This document shows positions 52,952-62,329 of a stretch of 64,000 nt of DNA, in pieces. Below the pieces are notes generated by a model. That model saw nothing but the letters and a program-made list of their open reading frames with translations. It had not been told where the DNA came from and made no database searches. Position 1 is the first letter of the stretch. Every line of letters begins with the position of its first letter. The position numbers and the translations under genes are program-made. Source of the DNA: Cupriavidus oxalaticus (GTDB lineage: Bacteria; Pseudomonadota; Gammaproteobacteria; Burkholderiales; Burkholderiaceae); contig NZ_CP069812.1 in assembly GCF_016894385.1 (NCBI RefSeq), forward strand, positions 1,798,001 to 1,862,000. The letters run 5' to 3'.

Positions 52952-55900
52952 CTGACAGCACCACCCACGGCCCGAACACGATCCCCGGTACGACCGGCGG
53001 CAGGGAGCCGCAAGCGCCGCAAACGCCGCAAACGCCGCACGCACCGCGACCACTGCGCGCCCTGGTCGACGCGCAGGCGGGCGCGGCGCTGCCCACCGAC
53101 GACGTCCTGGTGCTGGTGCTGCCGCTGTTCGCGCAGGTCGCCGCGCTGCACGCGCAGGGCAGGGTGGCCGCGCTCGATCCCGACAGCATCCTGGTGGACC
53201 AGGATGGCGCGCTGCGCCTGCGCCGGCCCGATGGCGAGGCGCCCGTCATGGACCTCGGCGCGGTGCATCGCGTGCAGCCGCATCCGGCCTCGGGCCTGAA
53301 CATCGTCGGCGCGCTGCAGCTCGGCCACGCCGATGACGGACAGCGTGGCCAGGCCGACCTGGCGCTGCAGCCAGACGCGACGGCGCCGGTCGAGCGCCCG
53401 GTCTACCTGCCCGGCCCGGCCAGCTGGGAACGGCTCGTCGGCCACCACGACGAGATCGGCGATGTCTTCCTGCTCGGCATGGTGCTGGCGAGCCTGGCCT
53501 GCGGCCTGGACTTCGCCGACGAGGACGACCTGCGCAGCTTCGTGGCGCATCGCCGCAACCTGTTCCTGCTGCACGAGCGCCTGCATCCGATCGTGGCCGC
53601 GGTGATCGTCGAGATGACCGAGCTCAACCGCCACGACCGCGCGACCGATGTCGCCGCGCTCGCGACCCGGCTGCGCACGTGGCGCGAGCAGCCGGTCGGG
53701 CTGGACGTGGAGCGTGCGCTGGCCGGCACGACCGGCGCCACGCCGCGCCGCGCCGCCGTGCTCACGCACCTGCGCGACCGCCTGTTCGATCTCTCGCGGC
53801 GCAACCGCCTGCTGCACTTCCGTCCGACCGCGGCCAGCGTCAACGTGACCGTGGCCAGCGTGCCGCTGATGCTGCAGATCGAAAGCGTGCGGCCCGAGCA
53901 TATCTGCACCTGGGGCGGACCGTTCGCCGCCGAGCTGGTGGCAGGCAAGCCAGTGTCGCTGCAGCAATGGCTGCGCTTCGACGACCAGCCGTACCTGCCG
54001 GCATCGCTGGACCGCCTGATCGCCGAGACCCGCCGCGACCGCGCCGAATACGGCTTCAGCAACCTGCGCCTGGTGGTGGCGTTCCTGCGCTGGCACAACC
54101 TGAAGGAGGCGCCGGACGAGCGCATCGTCACGCCGCTGCTGTGGCTGCCGGTGGAGCTGGTCAAGCGCAAGGGCGTGCGCGACCAGTACGTGATCCAGTG
54201 CGCGGGCGGCGAGGCCGAGTTCAACCCAGTGCTGCGCCACTACCTGAGCCAGCTGTACGACATCCGGCTGGACGAGACCGTGGATCTCGGCAAGATCTCG
54301 CTCGAGGAGATCCATGCCGGCATCCTCGCGCAGATTCGCCGCTCCGAGCCCTCGGTGGAACTGCGCCTCGTCGACAAGGCCGCGGTGCGGCTCGTGCGCC
54401 AGAAGGCGCTGCAGCGGATGCAGCAGTTCCAGCGCCGCAGGCCGGGCACGGCCGCCGCGCGCACCGGCGGCTGGCTGCCGCCGTACAGCTATGCGCGGGA
54501 CGACTACCGGCCGCTGGGACGCGCGCTGTTCGAGCATTGGGTGCGGCCGAGCGCGCTGCCGCAGCGCTTCGAGGCCGGCGCCGCGCCAGCAGCCGGTCCG
54601 CGCCAGCCGCACATGAGCAGTCCTGCCGCGGCGGAAAGCGAAGAGCGCCAGGGCTACGTGCTGGAGGCGTCCGAAGGCCACCGTTATGCCTGGGACCTGG
54701 ACCTCACGCAGGTGACGCTCGCCAACTTCAACTACCGCAAGATGTCGCTGGTGCGCGACTACGCGCAGCTGCTGGACCAGCCCGGCGCCAACCCGGCGTT
54801 CGACCGCGTGTTCTCGATCGATCCGCGCGACGTGGAGACGGCAGCGCCCGCGCCGCTCGCACCGGCCGAGCAGTGGAACGTGGTGGCGGCCGACGCGACG
54901 CAGAACGCCGCGGTCGGCCTGGCGCGCAGCCAGCGCAGCTTTATCATCCAGGGCCCGCCGGGCACGGGCAAGTCGCAGACCATCACCAACCTGATCGCCG
55001 ACTACGCCGGACGCGGCAAGCGCGTGCTGTTCGTCTGCGAGAAGCGCGCCGCGCTCGACGTGGTGTTCCATCGGCTCAAGCAAAGCGGGCTGGACTCGCT
55101 GTGCTGCCTGATCCACGACTCGCAGACCGACAAGAAGGCCTTTATTGCCGACCTGCGCGCCTGCTACGAGCAGTGGATCGCGCAGCCGCACGACGGCGAC
55201 GCGCTGGCGGCGCGCCGCGCGCAGGTGGCCGGGGCGCTGGCCGCGCAGCAGCAGCGCATCGATGCGTTCGAGGCGGCGATGGCCGCCGCGCCCGAGGCGC
55301 TCGGCGACAGCGTGCGTGCGCTGCTGCGCCGCGTGGCCGGACTGCCTGCGGCGCCGGACGTGGGGCCCGCCATGCGCGAGCGCCTGCCGGCGCTGGCCGC
55401 ATGGGACCGGCAGCGCGATCTCGCGCAGCGCGTGCACCGCGCGATGCGCGAGCGCTTCGGTCTCGACAGCCTGGCCGCGCATCCGTTCGCGCGCCTGACT
55501 GCGCAACTGGTGGCCGACGAGCGCGCATACAGCCGCGCCGAGCAGCTTTGCCAGGACACCGAGGCACTGTTCGATGCACTCGACCCGCTGCTGGACAGTA
55601 CCGCGAGCCTGACCGGCCAGGACACCAGCCTGGAACAGGCACGCGCGATCGCCGCCGACAGCCAGTGGCTGCTCGACACGAGCCTTGCCGCACACCTGGA
55701 CCTGCTCGACCCGGCCTCGCCGGCGCAAGCCGCGCTGCGCGAGATCCGCGCCGACCTGGAGACGCGCGCGCAGGCACTCGCCGACGCGCAGGCCGCAACC
55801 TCGAACTGGCAAGACAAGCTCAGCCCCGGCGATACCGGATCGGCGCTGGCGCTCGTGCGGCGGCTGGAGCCGTCGTTCGCGCGCTGGCTGCAGCCCGCAT

Positions 55901-58527
55901 GGTGGCGCCTGCGCGGCGAACTGAAGCGCCGCTATGACTTCGGCAAGCACGCCGTCCATCCGGGCTACGGCAAGGTGCTGGAAGCGCTGGCCGCCGAGCA
56001 CGCCGCGAGCGCGGCGCTGGCGGCGGCCGATGCCGACAGCCGCCGGCGCTACGGCGTGAGCGAGATGCAGGCCTTCCTGCGCGCGCTCGGCGAACTCGAG
56101 CAGCGCCTGCAGTCGGGCGCAGGCCCGCGCGAACTGGTCGCGCATCTGCGCCAGTCTGTCGATCCGGTCGCGGCGGCGCGCGCCGAGGCCGGTGCGCGCG
56201 AGGCGCTGGAGACGCTCGCGCAGCGCGTGCGCGACGGGCTGGCGCTGGCCGCCGACGCGCGCCTCGGCGACATCGCCGAACTGCTGCGCGACCTGCGCGA
56301 GGCGCTGGACGACCTGCCCGACCTGTTGCCGCTCTTGCGCGCGGTGCACGCGGGCGACCCCGCCTGCGCCGCCACGCTGCAATGGCTCGACCATGCGCCG
56401 GCGCAGCTGGAAGCGCTGGTGGCCGACGAGGCGCTGCGGCGTCTCGCGCGCGAGAACCCGGTGCTGGCGCGCATCGGCGGCGCGGCGCTGGCGCAGGCCG
56501 CGCGCGCCGTGGCGCAGGCGCAGCGAGAGCTGCTCGCGCTGAACGCCCGGGTGGTGCGGGCCACGCGACACCAGCAGTTCGCCGAGCACGTGCGCGTGTC
56601 TTCGCTGTCGGCCACGATGCTGGACGCCGACGGCAAGGCGTTCAAGAAGCAATACGCCACGGGCCGCCGCGAACTGGAGCACGAGTTCGGCAAGAGCATG
56701 CGCCACCGCTCGATCCGCGATCTCTCCGACGACGAGACCGGCATCGTCATCAACGACCTGAAGCCGATCTGGCTGATGAGTCCGCTGTCGGTGTCCGACA
56801 CGCTGCCGCTGTCGCCGGACCTGTTCGACGTGGTGATCTTCGACGAGGCCAGCCAGATTCCCACCGAGGAGGCCGTGCCCGCGCTGAGCCGCGCAGGCCA
56901 GGTGGTGGTGGTCGGCGACGAGATGCAACTGCCGCCGACGAGCTTCTTCACGGCCGGCGGCGCCGAGGGCGACGGAGAGATCGTGGTGGAAGAGGAGGGC
57001 GAACGCATCGCGATCAACCTCGATTCGGACAGCCTGCTGAACCAGGCCGCGCGCAACCTGCCCGCGACGCTGCTGGCGTGGCACTACCGCAGCCGTCACG
57101 AGTCGCTGATCAGCTTTTCCAACGCCGCGTTCTACGACGGTCGCCTCGTCACCATCCCCGACCGCGTGCTGGAACGGGCCGAGGACGAGGCCGCGCCGTT
57201 GCGCTCGGACCAGGAGGATGCCGGCATCGCGGGCGCGCAAGCGCTGCTGGCGCGCCCGCTCAGCTTCCACCCGCTGGCCGACGGCGTCTACGCGGACCGC
57301 CGCAATGCGCCGGAGGCGAGCTACATCGCCCGCACCGTGCGCGAGTTGCTGCGGCGCGAAACGGGTCTGAGCCTGGGCATCGTCGCCTTCTCCGAGGCGC
57401 AGCAGGGCGCCATCGAGTCCGCGCTGGAGGCGCTGGCCGCCGAGGACGCGGACTTTGCGATGCGCCTCGAGCGCGAGTACGTGCGCGAGGACGACGACCA
57501 GTTCAACGGCCTGTTCGTCAAGAACCTGGAAAACGTGCAGGGCGACGAGCGCGACGTCATCATCCTGAGCATCTGCTACGCGCCCGGGCCGGACGGCAGG
57601 ATGCTGATGAATTTCGGCCCGATCAACCAGCGCGGCGGCGAGAAGCGCCTGAACGTGATCTTCAGCCGTGCGCGCCATCGCATGGCGGTGGTATCGACGA
57701 TCCAGGCCGAGGCGATCACCAACGTGCACAACGACGGCGCGGCCGCGCTGCGCGCGTTCCTGCAGTTCGCGCAGGCCAGCGCGCGCGGCCAGTTCGAGCG
57801 CGCCCAGTCGGTGCTCGGCGCGCTGACCCCGGGCGCGCGCGATGCCTTCACGCGCGAGGCCAGGCCGGACAGCATCCGCGACGCACTGGCCGAGGCGCTG
57901 CGTGCGCGCGGCCACCAGGTGCACGCCAACGTCGGCCGCTCGCAGTTCCGCTGCGACCTGGCCGTCGCCGATCCGTCGGGGCAAGGCTACGCGCTGGCAA
58001 TCCTGCTCGATACACCGTCCGAGGCGGTGACGGACTCCGCCGAGCGCTATGTGTTCCGCCCCGGCATCCTGCGCAGCTTCGGCTGGCGGGTACTGGACAT
58101 CCCGGGCAAGGACTGGCTCGACGACCGGGACGCGGTGCTGGCCCGCATCGAGGCCATGCTGGCCGATGGCGAGGACCGTGCGCTGCACGTGGAGGTCGGA
58201 ATGCCGGCGCCGTCGACGCAGCCGGCCGCGGTGCAGGGCGCGGCGCCAACGGCCGGGGCAGCCGAGGCGGCAACGCAAGCCCGGACGGACGCGGCGACGG
58301 CGTCGGCGGCGCAAGCGGAGCTGGTGCGCGCGCTGCGCTTCGAGCAGGGCACGTCGCGCAAGTTCTGGCGCGCCAGCGTGCGCGGGGCGGAGCTCTGCGT
58401 CACCTATGGCCGCATCGGCAGCGCCGGACAGACCAGCGTGAAGGCGTTCGACAGCGCCGAGCGGGCCCGGCGCGAGATGGACAAGCTGGTGGCGGAGAAG
58501 CTGCGCAAGGGCTACGTGGAGGCGTAG
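52948..58527 (+). CDS. DUF4011 / superfamily 1 helicase / Vsr-like nuclease / WGR protein, probable anti-phage effector
   Basis: An 1859-residue protein. Residues about 60-250 resemble a degenerate protein kinase: ALHAQGRVAALDPDSILVDQDG looks like a catalytic loop without the HRD Asp, and GDVFLLGMVLASL like helix F. DUF4011 follows at about 270-420. The helicase has Walker A GPPGTGKSQT near 672, Walker B VVIFDEASQIP near 1298, and late SF1 motifs NVQGDERDVIILS and LNVIFSRAR. A Vsr/DUF559-like nuclease fold with RSQFRCDLAVAD lies near 1665. A WGR domain (YGRIGSAGQTS) closes the protein. DUF4011-helicase-Vsr proteins are reported anti-phage systems. The kinase-like N-terminus and the coupled protease are unusual. 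Confidence 0.85.
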   Translation: MTDSTTHGPNTIPGTTGGREPQAPQTPQTPHAPRPLRALVDAQAGAALPTDDVLVLVLPLFAQVAALHAQGRVAALDPDSILVDQDGALRLRRPDGEAPVMDLGAVHRVQPHPASGLNIVGALQLGHADDGQRGQADLALQPDATAPVERPVYLPGPASWERLVGHHDEIGDVFLLGMVLASLACGLDFADEDDLRSFVAHRRNLFLLHERLHPIVAAVIVEMTELNRHDRATDVAALATRLRTWREQPVGLDVERALAGTTGATPRRAAVLTHLRDRLFDLSRRNRLLHFRPTAASVNVTVASVPLMLQIESVRPEHICTWGGPFAAELVAGKPVSLQQWLRFDDQPYLPASLDRLIAETRRDRAEYGFSNLRLVVAFLRWHNLKEAPDERIVTPLLWLPVELVKRKGVRDQYVIQCAGGEAEFNPVLRHYLSQLYDIRLDETVDLGKISLEEIHAGILAQIRRSEPSVELRLVDKAAVRLVRQKALQRMQQFQRRRPGTAAARTGGWLPPYSYARDDYRPLGRALFEHWVRPSALPQRFEAGAAPAAGPRQPHMSSPAAAESEERQGYVLEASEGHRYAWDLDLTQVTLANFNYRKMSLVRDYAQLLDQPGANPAFDRVFSIDPRDVETAAPAPLAPAEQWNVVAADATQNAAVGLARSQRSFIIQGPPGTGKSQTITNLIADYAGRGKRVLFVCEKRAALDVVFHRLKQSGLDSLCCLIHDSQTDKKAFIADLRACYEQWIAQPHDGDALAARRAQVAGALAAQQQRIDAFEAAMAAAPEALGDSVRALLRRVAGLPAAPDVGPAMRERLPALAAWDRQRDLAQRVHRAMRERFGLDSLAAHPFARLTAQLVADERAYSRAEQLCQDTEALFDALDPLLDSTASLTGQDTSLEQARAIAADSQWLLDTSLAAHLDLLDPASPAQAALREIRADLETRAQALADAQAATSNWQDKLSPGDTGSALALVRRLEPSFARWLQPAWWRLRGELKRRYDFGKHAVHPGYGKVLEALAAEHAASAALAAADADSRRRYGVSEMQAFLRALGELEQRLQSGAGPRELVAHLRQSVDPVAAARAEAGAREALETLAQRVRDGLALAADARLGDIAELLRDLREALDDLPDLLPLLRAVHAGDPACAATLQWLDHAPAQLEALVADEALRRLARENPVLARIGGAALAQAARAVAQAQRELLALNARVVRATRHQQFAEHVRVSSLSATMLDADGKAFKKQYATGRRELEHEFGKSMRHRSIRDLSDDETGIVINDLKPIWLMSPLSVSDTLPLSPDLFDVVIFDEASQIPTEEAVPALSRAGQVVVVGDEMQLPPTSFFTAGGAEGDGEIVVEEEGERIAINLDSDSLLNQAARNLPATLLAWHYRSRHESLISFSNAAFYDGRLVTIPDRVLERAEDEAAPLRSDQEDAGIAGAQALLARPLSFHPLADGVYADRRNAPEASYIARTVRELLRRETGLSLGIVAFSEAQQGAIESALEALAAEDADFAMRLEREYVREDDDQFNGLFVKNLENVQGDERDVIILSICYAPGPDGRMLMNFGPINQRGGEKRLNVIFSRARHRMAVVSTIQAEAITNVHNDGAAALRAFLQFAQASARGQFERAQSVLGALTPGARDAFTREARPDSIRDALAEALRARGHQVHANVGRSQFRCDLAVADPSGQGYALAILLDTPSEAVTDSAERYVFRPGILRSFGWRVLDIPGKDWLDDRDAVLARIEAMLADGEDRALHVEVGMPAPSTQPAAVQGAAPTAGAAEAATQARTDAATASAAQAELVRALRFEQGTSRKFWRASVRGAELCVTYGRIGSAGQTSVKAFDSAERARREMDKLVAEKLRKGYVEA

Positions 58528-58543
58528 CCCCGAAGGGGTAGCG

Positions 58544-59341
58544 CTACGCCGGCAACCCCGTCAGGATGCCGGTGAGGTCATCGTCGGCAGCCTCGGCCTC
58601 CACGCAGGCGAGTACACGGGCCTCGACCTCGCCAAGGTGGCCGATCATCGCCGCGACGGCCCGCTCGGTGGCGCCGGCGGCGAGCGCGGCGACGATCTCG
58701 CGGTGCTCGTCGGGCGCGCAGTGGCTGTCCGCCTTGGCTTCGTAGAGCGCGACGAAGAGCTGCGTGCGCGCGATCAGCCGGCGCAGGATGTCCGTCACTT
58801 CCGGGTTGTCGAGCAGCTCGGCCAGGCGCAGATGGAAGGCGCCGGCCAGCCGTACCGACTCTTCCCGGTCGCCCCGGCGCCAGGCCGCTTCCTCGGCCGC
58901 CACGTGGGCGGTCAGTGCGTCCAGCGCGGCCGTTCCGCGCGTGCCGGCGAGCTGCGCGCCCAGCACCGCGACCAGTCCTGCTTCCACCACCTTGCGTACG
59001 CCATAGACTTCCGATACGTCCCGGGCGGACGGCTGCGGCACGAACGCCCCGCGGTTCTGGCGCAGGTCCAGCTTGCCTTCCTGCCCCAGCAGCGCCAGCA
59101 CCTTGCGCACCGCCCCGCGGGTGGTCTTGAACATCTCCGCCAGGTTGCGTTCGCGCAGTGCGGTGCCGGGGCGCAGCTTGCCGGACAGCAGCGCGCCCGA
59201 GATGGCGCGGTAGAGGCGCTGTTCGGCGTCGTTCTGTGTGTCGTGCGGCGTGTTGCTGCGGGCATCGCTCCCGATACCGCTTTCCCCGATGCCGTCCCCG
59301 GTGCCGCGGCCTGGGCCGTCGTCGTGCCTTGCCGCGGTCAC
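58544..59341 (-). CDS. GntR family regulator, FCD (FadR-type) domain
   Basis: A 265-residue regulator. A Gly/Asp-rich N-terminal tail precedes the GntR winged helix (RLYRAISGALLSGKLRPGTALRERNLAEMF, then TTRGAVRKVLALLGQEGKLDLRQNRGAFV). The all-helical FCD effector domain has FHLRLAELLDNPEVTDILRRL and EHREIVAALAAGATERAVAAMIGHL, with the Asp/His residues that bind metal and carboxylate ligands. It is divergent from the amidohydrolase operon, and two TGGT-NN-ACCA sites lie between. It probably represses that operon until its substrate is present. Confidence 0.9.
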   Translation of the reverse strand: MTAARHDDGPGRGTGDGIGESGIGSDARSNTPHDTQNDAEQRLYRAISGALLSGKLRPGTALRERNLAEMFKTTRGAVRKVLALLGQEGKLDLRQNRGAFVPQPSARDVSEVYGVRKVVEAGLVAVLGAQLAGTRGTAALDALTAHVAAEEAAWRRGDREESVRLAGAFHLRLAELLDNPEVTDILRRLIARTQLFVALYEAKADSHCAPDEHREIVAALAAGATERAVAAMIGHLGEVEARVLACVEAEAADDDLTGILTGLPA

Positions 59342-59513
59342 GGGCGCGCCTCTGCAGGGGAGGTTCGGCTGCTACGGAAGGCGGTGCGGGGAGGGGAGCT
59401 GTTCATGGTCGATGCGCGTTGCGGGCTGGGGTCGGTGCGGCGGGCAGGCGCAAGAAGGGCCGCCGCCGGCATGCCTGCAGATTATTCTTGCCTTCGCCGC
59501 TATCGTCAACCAG

Positions 59514-59546
59514 AATGGTCAACCAGAATAACTAAATATGGTTAAC
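59514..59546. promoter_or_regulatory. Two FadR/GntR-type operators
   Basis: TGGTCAACCA (59514-59523) and the perfect palindrome TGGTTAACCA (59537-59546) have centres 23 bp apart in the divergent promoter region. A further half-match, GTCAACCAGAAT, lies at 59503. TGGT-N-ACCA is the FCD-type GntR consensus, so the adjacent regulator is the likely binder. Confidence 0.75.
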
Positions 59547-59581
59547 CAAAATAGTGCAGATGGCGCACCAAAAAGGAGGGC

Positions 59582-59623
59582 CATGCACCGCTGCGCGATA
59601 CTTCGAGCCGCTTCCAACGTTTG
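59582..59623 (+). CDS. Possible 13-residue leader peptide before the amidohydrolase
   Basis: An ATG at 59582 preceded by AAGGAGG with ideal spacing opens MHRCAILRAASNV and stops at 59623. It is out of frame with the amidohydrolase and ends 14 bp before that gene's ATG at 59638. The ribosome-binding site is the best in this promoter region, whereas the amidohydrolase starts have poor ones. It may be a translational-coupling leader, or the sign of a mis-chosen start. Confidence 0.35.
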
Positions 59624-59637
59624 ACTTCCACCGGACC

Positions 59638-61026
59638 ATGCCGACCATGCCAGCCATGCCGACCGAGCGCGAGCCCGCTCCCGAATTCGACCTTGTCTTT
59701 CGCAACGCCACCCTCCTCAGCCCGGGCGACGGTCCCGCCGAGCGGCGCGACGCGGTGCTCGGCGTGCGCGACGGCGCGATCGCCTTCATCGGCCAGGCGC
59801 TGCCGCAGGGCGCACGCGCGGCGCGCACCATCGATGCCGCGGGCAAGGTCATCATTCCCGGCCTGATCAATGTGCATACGCACGCGATCCTGTCGATGGT
59901 GCGGGGCGTGGCGGCCGATGCCGGCTTCGCGCCGTCCTATACGCCTGGCATACCGAAGGGCACGCAGGTCAACGCGGCGCAGGCGCGCGCGATCGCGCGG
60001 CTCGGCGCGCTGGAGGCGCTGCTGTTCGGCTCGACGCTGATCGGCGACAACTTTGTCCATGCCGACGTGACCACCGAGGCCATGGCCGGGCTCGGTGTGC
60101 GGCTGGCGCCGAGCTGGCGCATCCACGACGTGGATTTCGCCCGCGTGGCCGACGGCCATTGGGAGTACGACCCGGCGATCGGCGCGCGCACCCTGGGCGC
60201 CGCGCTGGACCTGGCCGAGCGCTGGGCCGGGCACCCGCGGGTGCAGGTGCAGCTTGCCGCCCATGCCGTCGATACCTGCTCCGACAGCTTCCTGCGCGAG
60301 ATCGCCGGCCTGGCCGCCGCGCGCGACATGCGCGTCAACATGCACCTGGGGCAGAGCCAGGTCGAGGTGGAGCGCGTCAGGGCGCGCACCGGCCGCACGT
60401 CCACCGAGGTCCTTGACGACACCGGCCTGCTGACGCCGCGCCTGATGGGCGGGCACTGCATCTACCTGAGCGAGGCCGACATGGCGCGCATGGCGCGCGC
60501 CGGCGCGCATGCCGTGCACATCCCCAAGTGCAACGCCACCTCCGGCCGCCTGGCGCCGACGCCGGCGCTCAAGCGCGCCGGCATCAATATCGCGCTGGCG
60601 ACCGACACCCAGCACGCCGACATGATCGAGCTGATGCGCTGGGCGCTGGTCACCGCGCGCGTGCAGGAAGGGGGCGTTGCCGATGACTGGCAGCCACACC
60701 ATGTGTTCGAGATGGCCACGCTGGGCGGCGCGCGCGCGCTGGGCCAGGCGCATCGCCTCGGCAGCCTCGAGGTGGGCAAGCGCGCCGACCTGGTGATGCT
60801 GGACTTCCGCCGGCCGCACCTGGTGCCGCTGGTCAACCCGCTCGGCAACCTGGTGCATACCGGCCAGGGGCGCGACGTGGAGATGGTGGTGGTCGACGGC
60901 GAGATCCTGGTCGAAGGCGGACTGCCCACGCGCGTGGACATGGACGAGGTCTGCCGCGAGGCCGAGCAGGCCTGCCGCGAGCTGTGGGCCGATGTCGGCC
61001 GCGCCTACTGGGAGCCGGCCGCCTGA
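59638..61026 (+). CDS. Amidohydrolase (TrzN/SAH-deaminase-like metal-dependent hydrolase)
   Basis: A 462-residue protein if started at 59638; the frame is open to 59554, and in-frame ATGs also lie at 59647 and 59656. It has the two-part amidohydrolase layout. The composite beta part is FDLVFRNATLLSPGDG with GKVIIPGLINVHTHA, the latter holding the HxH metal pair. MHLGQSQ and GGHCIYL supply further His, and ATDTQHADM supplies the catalytic Asp. The C-terminal KRADLVMLDFRRPHLVP completes the beta sandwich. It belongs with s-triazine, guanine and adenosine-type hydrolases, so it probably deaminates a ring or cleaves C-N bonds. A Bug receptor follows and probably supplies the substrate. Confidence 0.88.
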   Translation: MPTMPAMPTEREPAPEFDLVFRNATLLSPGDGPAERRDAVLGVRDGAIAFIGQALPQGARAARTIDAAGKVIIPGLINVHTHAILSMVRGVAADAGFAPSYTPGIPKGTQVNAAQARAIARLGALEALLFGSTLIGDNFVHADVTTEAMAGLGVRLAPSWRIHDVDFARVADGHWEYDPAIGARTLGAALDLAERWAGHPRVQVQLAAHAVDTCSDSFLREIAGLAAARDMRVNMHLGQSQVEVERVRARTGRTSTEVLDDTGLLTPRLMGGHCIYLSEADMARMARAGAHAVHIPKCNATSGRLAPTPALKRAGINIALATDTQHADMIELMRWALVTARVQEGGVADDWQPHHVFEMATLGGARALGQAHRLGSLEVGKRADLVMLDFRRPHLVPLVNPLGNLVHTGQGRDVEMVVVDGEILVEGGLPTRVDMDEVCREAEQACRELWADVGRAYWEPAA

Positions 61027-61139
61027 GCACGGCCGGCCGCCATCGATTGCATCACGAGGTGATATATCCGTGCGATGGCATGCCTGTTGCGTCAGGGCAG
61101 GGACCACGCAACCACACTTTCCGTTCAGAGGTGACACCC

Positions 61140-62165
61140 ATGCATTTGCCGCGCCGTGTTTCCCGCCATGTTTTCCGCTGTGTTTCCCGCCATATCGTCC
61201 GTTCCTTCGCTTGCCTGGCCATGATCGCGCCGCTGCTGGCGGCCGGCCCGGCGCAGGCCGCCGCACAGGCCTATCCGACCAGGACCGTGCGGCTGGTGAT
61301 CCCGTTCCCGCCGGGCGGGGCCGCCGACACTTTCGGCCGCATCGTCGCCGACAAGCTCGGCGCAGGCTGGAAGCAATCGGTGCTGGTGGAGAACCGGCCG
61401 GGCGCGGGCGGGCAGATCGCCACCGAGTACGTCGCCAAGTCGGCGCCGGATGGCTACACACTGCTGCTGGTGACAGTCGGGCACGCCGTCAACCCGAGCC
61501 TCTATCCGCGCCTGCGCTACGACACCGAACGCGACTTCACGCCCGTGGCCATGCTGGCGACGCTGCCGAGCGTGCTGGCGGTCAACGCCGGCGTGCCTGC
61601 CAACTCGCTCGCCGAACTGATCGCGCTGGCCAGGCAGCGGGACGGCAAGCTCACCTTCGCCTCGGCCGGCAATGCCTCGACCAGCCATATCGCCGGCGCG
61701 CAGTTCGCCAGCCTGGCCCATATCAACCTGATGCACGTGCCATACAAGGGGGCGCCGCCTGCGCTGGCCGACCTCGTCGGCGGGCAGGTGGACCTGATGA
61801 TCGATCCGGTGGTGTCGTCGCTCGGCTATATCAAGGGCGGCAAGCTGCGCGCGCTGGCGGTGACCTCGGGCAAGCGCCTGCCGGCGCTGCCCGACGTGCC
61901 GACCATGGCCGAGGCCGGCCTGCCGGAGTACCGGTTCTCGCCCTGGTTCCTGGTGGTGGCGCCGGCGGGCGTGCCCGCGGACATCGTGCTCCAGATCAAC
62001 CGCGACCTGGCCGCGGTGCAGGCCATGAGCGACGTGCGGCAGCGCTTTGCCACGCTCGGCGCGGAGCCCGCCGGCGGCTCGCCCGCCGAGGTCGGCGCCT
62101 TCCTGCACAAGGAGATCGAGCGCTACGCGAAGATGGTGCGCAGCGGGAAGCTGGCGGTCGAATAG
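61140..62165 (+). CDS. Bug/TctC-family periplasmic solute-binding receptor
   Basis: A 341-residue secreted receptor. The start at 61140 has a GAGGTGA ribosome-binding site and gives a long signal peptide with hydrophobic core LAMIAPLLAAGPAQA. The mature part begins YPTRTVRLVIPFPPGGAADTFGR; VENRPGAGGQIATEYVAK, DGYTLLLVTVGHAVN and VPYKGAPPALADLVGGQVDLM are family features. It is 113 bp after the amidohydrolase and probably co-transcribed under the GntR regulator. Its ligand is then likely the amidohydrolase substrate. Confidence 0.93.
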   Translation: MHLPRRVSRHVFRCVSRHIVRSFACLAMIAPLLAAGPAQAAAQAYPTRTVRLVIPFPPGGAADTFGRIVADKLGAGWKQSVLVENRPGAGGQIATEYVAKSAPDGYTLLLVTVGHAVNPSLYPRLRYDTERDFTPVAMLATLPSVLAVNAGVPANSLAELIALARQRDGKLTFASAGNASTSHIAGAQFASLAHINLMHVPYKGAPPALADLVGGQVDLMIDPVVSSLGYIKGGKLRALAVTSGKRLPALPDVPTMAEAGLPEYRFSPWFLVVAPAGVPADIVLQINRDLAAVQAMSDVRQRFATLGAEPAGGSPAEVGAFLHKEIERYAKMVRSGKLAVE

Positions 62166-62209
62166 GGCATGGGGCGCGGCCTCCGCACGCCCGCGGAGGG
62201 CGCCATGCC
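62166..62209 (+). terminator. GC-rich hairpin after the Bug receptor
   Basis: CCTCCGC and GCGGAGG form the core stem, extended outwards by GGCATGG and CCATGCC with a small bulge. No T-run follows, so it is either a Rho-assisted terminator or a stabilising stem. Confidence 0.4.
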
Positions 62210-62329
62210 GGGAGCGCAAGCGGACCATGGGCCATCCAAACCTTCGGCCGGCACGCTGTGGCCGGCCATTTTCTGAGAGCATGGCCCCTGAGGCATAGAA
62301 TATTGGTTTCGCGATCAGTACAAGAGACC

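Noticed and set aside
52879..58314. A very long open frame (1811 codons) on the reverse strand opposite the helicase gene
   Set aside because: It is Arg/His/Gln-rich with no domain and mirrors the third-position GC pattern of the forward gene, so it is an antisense shadow.
58637..59545. A 302-codon forward frame opposite the GntR gene
   Set aside because: Shadow of the GntR/FCD coding strand, which has a clear winged helix and effector domain.
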